Shown: positions 8,576-14,908, counted from the stretch's first letter. The stretch: DNA of 15,517 nt from Candidatus Zixiibacteriota bacterium (GCA_003641425.1 QNAH01000014.1:1-15517); one strand, 5' to 3'. Notes: a model not told the origin generated them from the sequence alone. Numbers and translations are program-made.

Positions 8576-8596
8576 CCGGGCAATTCTACTTGATTG

Positions 8597-8695
8597 TGTG
8601 GATAACTTGCCGACATTGTGGATATGTGGCTATCAATATGTGTTGCAATATTTAATGTGTCATATATGAAGCTGTTTTTTAGGCGCTTTTCCACA
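8597..8695. other. DnaA-box cluster, candidate oriC or DnaA-binding locus
   Basis: The 242-bp spacer 8576-8817 contains TGTGGATAA (8597-8605, a perfect DnaA box TTATCCACA on the minus strand), TGTGGATAT (8617-8625, one mismatch, starting exactly 20 bp later), TGTGGCTAT (8625-8633, two mismatches) and TTTTCCACA on the plus strand (8687-8695, one mismatch). An AT-rich stretch (about 8633-8671) lies between the opposed boxes and could be an unwinding element. A 9-bp hairpin with one G-U pair follows (8704-8712 with 8717-8725). Nearby parS sites support an origin-proximal location. Against: no dnaA is in view, and the yidC-parB block usually runs away from oriC rather than towards it. DnaA control of the downstream moxR is an alternative. 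Confidence 0.6.
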
Positions 8696-8817
8696 ACTTC
8701 AGAGCTCGTTTAAACTTAAACGGGCGGGTGGCTGGTTCCCCGCTACAATTAAATGTGATGTCAAAAAGATGACAAATTATACCGCCAATCTGCTGAAATC
8801 CGGTTAACAGGAGGAAA

Positions 8818-9819
8818 ATGATGACCGAAAATACGAGTGATCTTCAAGCTGTCGACCAACTTAACGATTCCTATAGAAAAATTAAAAGCGAAATTGCCAA
8901 AGTCATTATCGGCCAGGACAAAGTTATCGAGCAACTCCTGATAGCCTTGCTGGCCTCGGGCCACTGCCTTCTTGTGGGTGTTCCCGGGCTGGCAAAAACA
9001 TTGCTTATCTCTATACTGGCTAACATCTTAGATCTTAAATTCAGCCGCATTCAATTTACCCCCGATCTGATGCCGTCGGATATTACCGGAACTGAAATAA
9101 TTGAAGAGGAACGCTCCACCGGGAAGCGCGAGTTTAAATTTGTCAAAGGCCCCGTTTTTGCTAATGTCATTCTGGCAGACGAGATCAACAGAACCCCGCC
9201 AAAAACGCAGGCGGCGCTTCTGCAGGCGATGCAGGAGCATGAAGTAACTTCGCACGGGCAGACTTTCACCCTTGATGAACCGTTTTTTGTGCTGGCGACA
9301 CAAAACCCGATCGAGCAGGAAGGAACCTATCCGTTGCCCGAGGCTCAGTTGGATCGATTCATGTTCCATGTTTCGGTCGATTATCCCTCGGATACCGAGG
9401 AGCAGGAAATTGTCAGAACGACCACTGTCATGCCGGAATACCAGCTTGATAAGGTCCTCAATGCCGAGGATATCATAAATTTGCAGAGACTGGTCAGGCG
9501 GGTGCCGGTCTCGGATCATCTCATACAATACGCCGTCGATATCGCCCGGGCAACGCGGCCGGAAAACGGCGGTCTTGACTTTATCAAGAACTGGGTTGCC
9601 TGGGGCGCCGGGCCGCGCGCCTCGCAGTATATGATCCTGGCGGCGAAAACGCGGGCCATTCTCGACGGCCGCCCGACACCGGGACCGGAGGATGTCCGTT
9701 TCGCGGCTCTGCCGGTACTGCGCCATCGCATTGTGACCTCGTTTAATGCCGAGGCCGACGGGGTCGATACTCCGGCCATTGTTAAAAAACTGCTTGAAAC
9801 CGTCAAAGAAAAAAGTTAA
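8818..9819 (+). CDS. MoxR-family AAA+ ATPase
   Basis: AAA_3 (MoxR) ATPase, a chaperone-like family usually working with a vWA/DUF58 partner. Seen: Walker A GVPGLAKT (residues 54-61), PSDITGTEI, Walker B ILADEINRTPPKTQAALLQAM (D121, E122), the sensor ATQNPIEQEGTYPLPEAQLDRF with the arginine-finger region, and a C-terminal lid with GPRASQYMILAAKTRA and PEDVRF. The 333-aa length is typical. AGGAGG at 8809-8814 is 3 nt before ATG 8818 and 6 nt before an adjacent in-frame ATG at 8821; either could be used. The spacer upstream has an inverted repeat TGTCA-N7-TGACA (8759-8774), a possible operator. The expected DUF58 partner is not adjacent but at 12453. Confidence 0.94.
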   Translation: MMTENTSDLQAVDQLNDSYRKIKSEIAKVIIGQDKVIEQLLIALLASGHCLLVGVPGLAKTLLISILANILDLKFSRIQFTPDLMPSDITGTEIIEEERSTGKREFKFVKGPVFANVILADEINRTPPKTQAALLQAMQEHEVTSHGQTFTLDEPFFVLATQNPIEQEGTYPLPEAQLDRFMFHVSVDYPSDTEEQEIVRTTTVMPEYQLDKVLNAEDIINLQRLVRRVPVSDHLIQYAVDIARATRPENGGLDFIKNWVAWGAGPRASQYMILAAKTRAILDGRPTPGPEDVRFAALPVLRHRIVTSFNAEADGVDTPAIVKKLLETVKEKS

Positions 9820-9846
9820 GCTTATTCCATCAAATAAAAACTGAAT

Positions 9847-9873
9847 CACAGTCGGCAGAGAATGCCGGCTGTG
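9847..9873 (+). promoter_or_regulatory. Hairpin upstream of the membrane protein gene
   Basis: Two 11-nt arms (CACAGTCGGCA and TGCCGGCTGTG) around a GAGAA loop; fully paired in RNA with one G-U. It lies 10 nt before the AGGAGG that serves the next gene. There is no U tract after it, so it is not a classical terminator. It could be an attenuator, an RNA-stability element between moxR and the next gene, or a DNA palindrome. Confidence 0.5.
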
Positions 9874-9894
9874 CCATGTCCACAGGAGGTGGCT

Positions 9895-10521
9895 GTGTTC
9901 GATAATTTCAATTTGACCAAACTCCCGCCGTACGGGAAGCTGTTTGTCAGCCTTTTTTGTATTTTGATTTTGCTGGTTGTCGGCTGGATGACTGTTCTCG
10001 GTTTGATGGAGGCGAAGATACTCGGCGCGCCGGAGTTCGATGAAGAGTCGGCTTTCGAGGAGTATGATGCCCAGGCCGATATCCAGACGATTGCACTTGA
10101 TGATCAGGCGGTGACCACACCCGACTGGTCCGATTCGGGAGATCAGGAGCCGATCGGGCCGGAAGATATCGACGAGTACGAGGAGTATGCCGAGGAGCAG
10201 TTCGACGAGGAAGAGTATGCTCTCACATTCTGGGAAAAATTCAGGGAAAACATGGAATGGTCGATGGGGCATCTTTCGACTCAGACGATTCTCTTTTTTG
10301 CTCTTGGATTTTTGTTTGTCCTGACCACCTATTCCGCCGGGATCAAGAAATTGTTTATCTGGCTTCTTGCTATTTTTACTATCGTGCATGCTTTTGGTAT
10401 TGCCGGATTCGAATTTTGCCGGCCCGCAACCATGTTCACATGGATCGGCGGCTTGCTTCTATTGATCATCATGTTCATCATGTCGCTGATGATATTGGTG
10501 AATGTCCGCAAGAAGGCGTAG
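9895..10521 (+). CDS. Small four-helix membrane protein with a highly acidic loop, function unknown
   Basis: I do not recognise a family. I chose GTG 9895 because AGGAGG (9884-9889) is 5 nt upstream; an upstream ATG at 9862 lies in the hairpin loop and adds unrelated residues. Product 208 aa. One transmembrane helix near the N-terminus (about residues 16-38) is followed by about 90 residues dominated by Asp/Glu (FDEESAFEEYD, DEYEEYAEEQFDEEEYA), then three more helices to a basic C-terminus VRKKA. The positive-inside rule places both ends in the cytoplasm and the acidic loop outside the inner membrane, where it could bind cations. It follows moxR by 75 nt on the same strand, so it may be a MoxR-linked gene; this is inference. 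Confidence 0.7.
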   Translation: MFDNFNLTKLPPYGKLFVSLFCILILLVVGWMTVLGLMEAKILGAPEFDEESAFEEYDAQADIQTIALDDQAVTTPDWSDSGDQEPIGPEDIDEYEEYAEEQFDEEEYALTFWEKFRENMEWSMGHLSTQTILFFALGFLFVLTTYSAGIKKLFIWLLAIFTIVHAFGIAGFEFCRPATMFTWIGGLLLLIIMFIMSLMILVNVRKKA

Positions 10522-10540
10522 GGGGATTTTAATTATGTCT

Positions 10541-10583
10541 GTGATGTCGGGTCGCCGTACCCGACTCCCGGGATAAACATCAC
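10541..10583. repeat. Nested palindrome (cruciform-like element)
   Basis: Outer arms GTGATGT (10541-10547) and ACATCAC (10577-10583); inner hairpin GTCGGGT-CGCCGT-ACCCGAC (10546-10565); then the palindrome TCCCGGGA. About 20 nt further is a weaker GCAGGT/ACCGGC pair (10604-10620). The style resembles dispersed intergenic palindromic repeats found in many genomes. Only one copy is in this window, so repeat status is inferred. Confidence 0.45.
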
Positions 10584-10753
10584 CAAACACGGTTTTTGAC
10601 AAAGCAGGTTTGAGACCGGCGCCCGGCCGTAAGCCATTTTGCCGAAAAATCTTCTTCATTGTATCACAACGACTTGCAAATTAATAATGGCTTTGTTTTA
10701 TCGTCTCCGCGAGTTTTTTTGTCTGTTTTTATTTACTGTTTCATCAGGTGATT

Positions 10754-10818
10754 GTCGGAACCCTCCGTCGCTTCGTTCCGGATTCTCGGCCAACGGGCTC
10801 GAACGAGGGGATTCCGAC
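10754..10818. repeat. 65-bp imperfect inverted repeat
   Basis: Three nested arm pairs: GTCGGAA (10754-10760) with TTCCGAC (10812-10818), CCCTC (10761-10765) with GAGGG (10805-10809), and CGTTC (10774-10778) with GAACG (10801-10805). It is AT-flanked on both sides and much more GC-rich than its surroundings. Possibly a dispersed intergenic repeat or a structured RNA segment; single copy here. Confidence 0.4.
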
Positions 10819-11077
10819 TTACCGGAACCGGAAATGGGTTCGTTACCCCTAATTTTAATTGTGTTTTATTGCGTATTTTGTTGATTGACAACGACTTGAA
10901 TCGCATTTTCGGAAGCATGATTTATTTCCCCGGATATAAAATGTCGGCATGATACATATCCTTAAATTAACGGGCCTTCATATATAGTACCGATGTCAGG
11001 ATCATCACCATTTTTGTATTGAAATTGTTTTTCAGGGCGGATTTGATTTCGTGTGAATCGCGCAGATGTGATAATTA

Positions 11078-11106
11078 TTGATATTCCGGGCAATCTTTTA
11101 TATAAT
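11078..11106 (+). promoter_or_regulatory. Near-consensus sigma70 promoter in the gene-poor interval
   Basis: TTGATA (11078-11083), exactly 17 bp, TATAAT (11101-11106). Predicted start about 11113. Nothing clearly coding lies downstream on this strand: the best candidate is a 74-codon frame from ATG 11158 to 11382 with no Shine-Dalgarno. Transcription would pass through the structured segment at 11186-11227 and then converge on the beta-barrel gene. Confidence 0.5.
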
Positions 11107-11185
11107 TTATATGTGGGTTTGTACATCTTTGATTGGCATCCGGGTAAAATTCCGCAAATGGAAAATGAAATAGCAATAAGACAGC

Positions 11186-11227
11186 AGGAGTCCCCGCGAA
11201 ACGCGGGATCTTCGACCGGAGACTCCT
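11186..11227. repeat. Three-way-junction-like inverted repeat
   Basis: Outer arms AGGAGTC (11186-11192) and GACTCCT (11221-11227) enclose CCCGCG-AAA-CGCGGG (11193-11207, perfect 6-bp stem) and a second small hairpin TCTTC-GACC-GGAGA (one G-U, sharing two bases with the outer arm). The compact nested design suggests a folded RNA or a dispersed palindromic repeat. It lies about 75 nt after the predicted start of the 11078 promoter. Confidence 0.4.
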
Positions 11228-11360
11228 TCCCGACGAAGACTGGGTTGCCGGACGCCGAATCAGATGGAAGAAACCTACAACTTAACCACGAGGACTCTCT
11301 TAGAAAATGCTTGCTAAATGGGGAGCACTACAAACCCGGCATCCTAACCCCTCCCAACAA

Positions 11361-11397
11361 AATAACCGGCCGACTTATGTAGAGTCGTCGGCCGGGT
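11361..11397 (-). terminator. Intrinsic terminator of the beta-barrel gene
   Basis: CCGGCCGAC (11366-11374) and GTCGGCCGG (11387-11395) form a 9-bp GC-rich stem with a 12-nt loop. Read on the minus strand it is followed by TTATTTTGTT and begins about 15 nt after the stop codon of the beta-barrel gene. On the plus strand no T tract follows, so it acts in one direction. Confidence 0.8.
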
Positions 11398-11411
11398 CGC
11401 CGGAGGCTGAT

Positions 11412-12182
11412 TTAGAAATATACCGCCATGCCAAGTTTGAATCGCGAGGCATCGAAATGAAGGCCATCATCGAATGTCTCGATCTCCGAAATGCGGTAAT
11501 CGTAATCATCATAATATTCAAGATCGAATAGATACCACTTGTTCTGCAGTGTGAAGCCGTACTCGAACAGCATGCTGAAATTGCGGCTCATGAACCACTC
11601 CATGCCGACCGATCCCTCGACACCAAGGCCGATCATGGCGTTGTCGGCGCCGTTGATCTCGTCGACCCACACCGTGTTGTAATTATCAAAATATGTGACG
11701 GTGATATTGGGATTGGTTTCCCGGACACTCAGTCGCGGTCCGATACCCCAGAAAAAATTAAGATTTTTCTTCAGGCGTGGGACATGCATATACTGGACCG
11801 ACATGTTGACACCGGAGAGATCGAATGAGCGCCCGTTGTTAAAGGCGATCTCGAAATCAGGGGTCAAAAAAAGCTTGTTGTCGTCGTAATCATTGGGACG
11901 CTCGGTAAATCCGAGATTGAACCGGACGGCGCTGGTGGCGGAATTGCGGCGCATCATCGATAGACGAAAGCCGTCGTACTCGTCATCATCGTCGCCGAAT
12001 TTCTCATCGACAGCGGCCTGAAGCGACCACTCGTTCCGGTAGGTTTGCCTGTCTCTGTTGTCCCTCCTGTCGCGTTTATCCCGGCCGCTGATCTCGATAG
12101 CGTATGTCGCCTGGTGAAACATAAGCATGAATATTATCAGCGCCAGAATTTGCGGCACTCTCTTAACAGTATTGATTTTCAT
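11412..12182 (-). CDS. Outer-membrane beta-barrel protein, function unknown
   Basis: 256 aa with a signal peptide (basic KINTVKR, hydrophobic core, cleavage after ATYA at about residue 28), then alternating amphipathic strands rich in aromatics and Asn/Gly/Asp turns (FRLSMMRRN, VRFNLGF, FFWGIGPRLSV, MLFEYGFTL), ending in the terminal aromatic MAVYF typical of BAM substrates. This fits an 8- to 12-strand outer-membrane protein beta-barrel (OMP_b-brl type); no specific family is recognised. An Arg/Asp-rich segment (GRDKRDRRDNRDRQ) follows the signal peptide, unusual just after a cleavage site. Start: ATG 12182 lies 9 nt after GAGG; the in-frame GTG at 12188 would crowd that site. It is monocistronic, with its own terminator and divergent from DUF58. 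Confidence 0.82.
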   Translation of the reverse strand: MKINTVKRVPQILALIIFMLMFHQATYAIEISGRDKRDRRDNRDRQTYRNEWSLQAAVDEKFGDDDDEYDGFRLSMMRRNSATSAVRFNLGFTERPNDYDDNKLFLTPDFEIAFNNGRSFDLSGVNMSVQYMHVPRLKKNLNFFWGIGPRLSVRETNPNITVTYFDNYNTVWVDEINGADNAMIGLGVEGSVGMEWFMSRNFSMLFEYGFTLQNKWYLFDLEYYDDYDYRISEIETFDDGLHFDASRFKLGMAVYF

Positions 12183-12418
12183 TTTCACTCACCTCGGTAA
12201 AGACAGTTGATTAACATCATGTAATTCACTGAGTATCTATTAAATGCAAACCTTGTACCGGGATGGTAAGGGGTGGAATTCCAACAGCTTATATTAATGC
12301 AGACAGATTATTCAGGATTTACCGCACAAAAACAGTTCATGATTTGTCTGAATTTGACAAAATTTTGGTAATAAGGTTGAGTGATTCGGCAAATGAACTG
12401 CGAAATTGAGAATCAAAT

Positions 12419-12447
12419 TTGCCGATCAGTCGATAATAACGTATAAT
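12419..12447 (+). promoter_or_regulatory. Promoter of the DUF58 gene, predicting a leaderless mRNA
   Basis: TTGCCG (12419-12424), exactly 17 bp, perfect TATAAT (12442-12447). The DUF58 ATG is at 12453, only 5 nt after the -10 hexamer, so initiation 6-7 nt downstream falls on the start codon itself. No Shine-Dalgarno is visible before this ATG. Confidence 0.65.
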
Positions 12448-12452
12448 ACGAT

Positions 12453-13349
12453 ATGCCGATTGAATATAGAAAATATCTCGATCCCGAAATTGTCGGGAAG
12501 CTGAAAGGGATGGAGCTTCGGGCCCGGATGGTGGTCGAGGGTTTTATCGCCGGAATGCACAAATCGCCGTATCACGGTTTTTCGGTCGAGTTTGCCGAGC
12601 ATCGGCAGTATATGCCGGGCGACAATATCCGCGACATCGACTGGAAGGTGTATGCCAAATCGGATCGGTATTATATCAAGCAGTATGAAGAAGAAACCAA
12701 TCTGAAGGCGTATTTGCTTCTCGATTGCTCGGCCTCGATGAGATATTCATCCGGAGGCGCGGTCAAACATGATTATGCCGCCACGCTGGCGGCGGCGCTG
12801 TCGTATATGATGCTCAAGCAACGCGATGCGGTCGGGCTGGTGGCATTCGATGAGAAAATCCGCCGCTATGTTCCCCCGCGCTCGAAATCGGGGCATCTGC
12901 ATGTTCTGCTTCAGGAGATCGCCAATCAGAAACCGTCGGAGAAAACCGATATCGCCGCTACTCTCCATGAGATGGCCGAACGGATCAACCGCCGCGGATT
13001 GATTATAATATTCTCCGACCTGCTCGATGATGCCGACAAGATAATTTCCGGGCTGAAGCATTTCCGATATAAGAACCACGAAATAATCGTCTTTCATATT
13101 CTCGATCCGCGCGAGCGTGATTTCGCATTTCCGCGTGAGGCGATTTTCAAAGATATCGAGACCGGCGAGGAACTAACCACGCTTCCGTGGCAGATCAAGA
13201 AGCATTATACGCGGCTGACGCAGGAGTTTTCTGATCGGATCGCCTCCGAGTGTCGCCAGAGCAGAATCGATTATCACCTGATCGACACTTCGGTCCCGTT
13301 CGATACCGCCCTGTATGCGTTTTTGGCTAAGCGGGAGAGGCTGTATTAG
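12453..13349 (+). CDS. DUF58 / von Willebrand A-like protein, MoxR partner
   Basis: 298 aa, the short soluble DUF58 subfamily without transmembrane helices. Seen: N-terminal YLDPEIVGKLKGMELRAR, the family hallmark HRQYMPGDNIRDIDWK (R51 to K65), KQYEEETNLKAYLLLDCSAS with a MIDAS-like DxSxS (D91, S93, S95), VGLVAFDEKIRRYVPPRS, and a vWA-like C-terminus (IIIFSDLLDDADKI, HILDPRERDF). The MIDAS implies divalent-metal binding. Family knowledge: DUF58 and MoxR are usually adjacent and work as an ATPase-vWA pair. Here moxR is about 2.6 kb upstream, with a minus-strand gene between, so the two are transcribed separately. The start is fixed by family alignment (the full N-terminal block begins at this Met) despite lack of a Shine-Dalgarno. 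Confidence 0.92.
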   Translation: MPIEYRKYLDPEIVGKLKGMELRARMVVEGFIAGMHKSPYHGFSVEFAEHRQYMPGDNIRDIDWKVYAKSDRYYIKQYEEETNLKAYLLLDCSASMRYSSGGAVKHDYAATLAAALSYMMLKQRDAVGLVAFDEKIRRYVPPRSKSGHLHVLLQEIANQKPSEKTDIAATLHEMAERINRRGLIIIFSDLLDDADKIISGLKHFRYKNHEIIVFHILDPRERDFAFPREAIFKDIETGEELTTLPWQIKKHYTRLTQEFSDRIASECRQSRIDYHLIDTSVPFDTALYAFLAKRERLY

Positions 13350-13491
13350 TCTCTGCCTTTTTAGTTTTCTAATTGACAGTTTATATATTTCTTCATTAAT
13401 TTGACATAAACAATTCTGAATACAATCTGAAATAAAACAAATATGTCCGGTTTGGGTATGGAATCGAAATCGGGAGGCGAAAGGAGTTGGT

Positions 13492-14556
13492 ATGCATAAG
13501 GTGTCAACTATAGGACAAATCATGGCATTTGTAGTGGGGTTTGTTATTCTGACGTGCGCGGCAGTATCGGCGCAATTCGGGGGTGACCTGATGATCGGTA
13601 TGGGGAGCGATACGCTCAACGGGACGATCAAGGTCAGCGGTGATTATTATCGGATGGATGTTGCCCAGGGCGGGCAGGAGCTGTTTATCATCGTCGATCA
13701 GAAAAACAAAGTTACCCGCGTCTTCGATATCGCAAGCAAGCAGTACCGCGAGATGAAAAGTCAGGATATTACCAGCCTGATGAACGATCCGTTTCAGAGT
13801 GTGATATACACGCGGACGATGTCCGAGGAGACAAGTATGGGAGCCGAGACGGTGGCCGGATTTGAATGTGATAAGTACAAATATGCTATGGACGGTCAGG
13901 ATGTAATGATTGTCTGGAAGGCGAAGGATCTTAATTTTCCTATTAAAATCGAGAACCTTGCCAATACCGGTTATGCCGCCGAGATTACGAACATCAAGCA
14001 GGGTGAAATCGATAAGACTTTGTTCGCATTACCGGCCGATTATACATTGTTTGAGGAAAGGCAGGCGACTGATGAAGCAACCGATATCGACATAGTTGAT
14101 GCCGCCGGGATGGGGAATGTCGAGGTGATAAAGAAACATATCGCCAATGGTGTTGATGTCAATTACGACAAGGGAGACGGTTACACGCCGCTTTTGATGG
14201 CCTCAATGTACGGCAAAACCGATGCGGTCAAATATCTGATCGAGGCCGGGGCCGATGTCAACCTGGTCAATAAAGACGGCAGTTCGGCAATACTGGCAGC
14301 GTCCCAATACGGTAAACTTGATATTGTCAAGATGCTTGTCGCTGCGGGGGCGGATGTCAATGCCGAATATGGCAAGGGTTATACGTCGCTGTTGAGAGAG
14401 GCGATCCAGTACGGGCATGTCGATGTGGCGAAATTTCTAATTGATTCCGGGGCCAATGTAAAATTCAAGAACATATCGGGCAAGGGTCTGATTGACGCCG
14501 CCAACAAAAATGACGCGGCCATGATGGAGATGTTGAAAGCGGCGGCGGTGGAATAA
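13492..14556 (+). CDS. Secreted DUF4412-like protein with C-terminal ankyrin repeats
   Basis: 354 aa. Signal peptide to about residue 27 (VSA, then QFGGD). Residues about 28-190 resemble DUF4412 / LolA-LolB-type periplasmic domains: GTIKVSGDYYRMDV, ELFIIVDQKNKVTRVFD, ETVAGFECDKYKY, VMIVWKAKDLNFPIKIE. Residues about 198-354 form four full ankyrin repeats plus a partial fifth, with clear signatures such as GYTPLLMASMYGKTDAVKYL and EAGADVN. Start: ATG 13492 with AAAGGAG about 6 nt upstream. Periplasmic location is predicted, likely a binding or scaffold role; no catalytic motif is visible. Two TTGACA hexamers upstream (13373, 13401) lack well-spaced -10 partners, so its promoter is uncertain. 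Monocistronic by context. Confidence 0.85.
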   Translation: MHKVSTIGQIMAFVVGFVILTCAAVSAQFGGDLMIGMGSDTLNGTIKVSGDYYRMDVAQGGQELFIIVDQKNKVTRVFDIASKQYREMKSQDITSLMNDPFQSVIYTRTMSEETSMGAETVAGFECDKYKYAMDGQDVMIVWKAKDLNFPIKIENLANTGYAAEITNIKQGEIDKTLFALPADYTLFEERQATDEATDIDIVDAAGMGNVEVIKKHIANGVDVNYDKGDGYTPLLMASMYGKTDAVKYLIEAGADVNLVNKDGSSAILAASQYGKLDIVKMLVAAGADVNAEYGKGYTSLLREAIQYGHVDVAKFLIDSGANVKFKNISGKGLIDAANKNDAAMMEMLKAAAVE

Positions 14557-14658
14557 CTGTATATGATTCAGAGTCTTGGGATATCATAGAGGGGGGCGGG
14601 CAAGATCGAGAGAGGTTTTAGTCTATTCGTCAAATTATGAAATTAATCAGAATAATAC

Positions 14659-14687
14659 TTGACAAGAATAGTCCATAATATTATAAT
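14659..14687 (+). promoter_or_regulatory. Full-consensus sigma70 promoter
   Basis: TTGACA (14659-14664), exactly 17 bp, TATAAT (14682-14687): 12 of 12 consensus bases, with an AT-rich UP-element-like stretch from about 14633. Predicted start about 14694. It is the strongest promoter in the window and has no protein gene behind it. Confidence 0.8.
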
Positions 14688-14693
14688 TGGACC

Positions 14694-14908
14694 ACGCAAG
14701 GGAAGCTAAACACAATTAAAGTAAGCCGTATATATTTCAGGGGGCTTGAAATTATTTCGATTTTTACGGCAATTTGAAAATAATGACTGATCAAATTTGA
14801 ATTAGCCCGCAATATATAGAAAAATCACACTTTGCTACAATACCGGGGGTGCAATGCTCCCGGGCCCATTCACACATTACCGCCGGGTCCCACCCCGGCG
14901 GTTTTTTT
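14694..14908 (+). ncRNA. Candidate structured non-coding RNA of about 215 nt
   Basis: Bounded by the consensus promoter at 14659 and the intrinsic terminator at 14880-14908, with no ORF longer than about 15 codons wholly inside it. Helices visible by eye: possible closing pairs GCAAGG (14696-14701) with CTTTGC (14830-14835) and GCTAA (14705-14709) with TTAGC (14802-14806); GCCGTA (14725-14730) with TACGGC (14765-14770) enclosing ATTTCA/TGAAAT (14734-14739, 14747-14752) with a GGGGGCT loop; AATTTGA/TCAAATT (14771-14777, 14791-14797); CCGGGGG/CTCCCGG (14843-14863); then the terminator. I checked by eye for the SRP core, tmRNA ends, RNase P signatures and tRNA and saw none. A 6S-like RNA is possible in size but unproven. 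Some AT-rich helices may be chance. Confidence 0.55.
14880..14908 (+). terminator. Strong intrinsic terminator
   Basis: CCGCCGGG (14880-14887), loop TCCCAC, CCCGGCGG (14894-14901), followed directly by seven T residues (14902-14908). Textbook rho-independent terminator on the plus strand, more than 320 nt after the previous stop codon, so it more likely ends the transcript from 14659 than the ankyrin gene. Confidence 0.92.

Larger units (their letters stand above)
10522..11411. other. Long gene-poor interval with palindromic elements
   Basis: About 890 nt between the acidic-loop membrane protein and the convergent beta-barrel gene. No open frame here has a good start, Shine-Dalgarno and protein-like composition. 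It holds nested palindromes at 10541-10583, 10754-10818 and 11186-11227, a near-consensus promoter at 11078-11106, and the minus-strand terminator at 11361-11397. No transposase remnant, tRNA or CRISPR repeat was seen. Confidence 0.7.

Noticed and set aside
9028..10389. Long minus-strand open frame (453 codons) opposite moxR and the membrane protein gene
   Set aside because: It is antisense to a clear AAA+ gene with all motifs; composition is Arg/His/Gln-rich and without domains, typical of a shadow frame.
10639..10884. Open frame from TTG in the gene-poor interval
   Set aside because: No ribosome-binding site, and its central part is simply the 65-bp inverted repeat read through.
11158..11382. 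Possible 74-aa protein behind the 11078 promoter
   Set aside because: No Shine-Dalgarno, runs through a palindromic element and into the opposite-strand terminator hairpin, atypical codons (CTA, AGA) and no recognisable domain.
13373..13426. Promoter for the ankyrin gene using TTGACA at 13373 or 13401
   Set aside because: The -35 hexamers are perfect, but the only good -10 (TACAAT, 13421) is 14 bp from the second and far from the first; no pair has acceptable spacing and quality.
14843..14908. SRP RNA, tmRNA or tRNA at the two GC-rich hairpins
   Set aside because: The conserved SRP tetraloop/core, the tmRNA ends and the T-arm sequence are not present; the second hairpin is a plain terminator.
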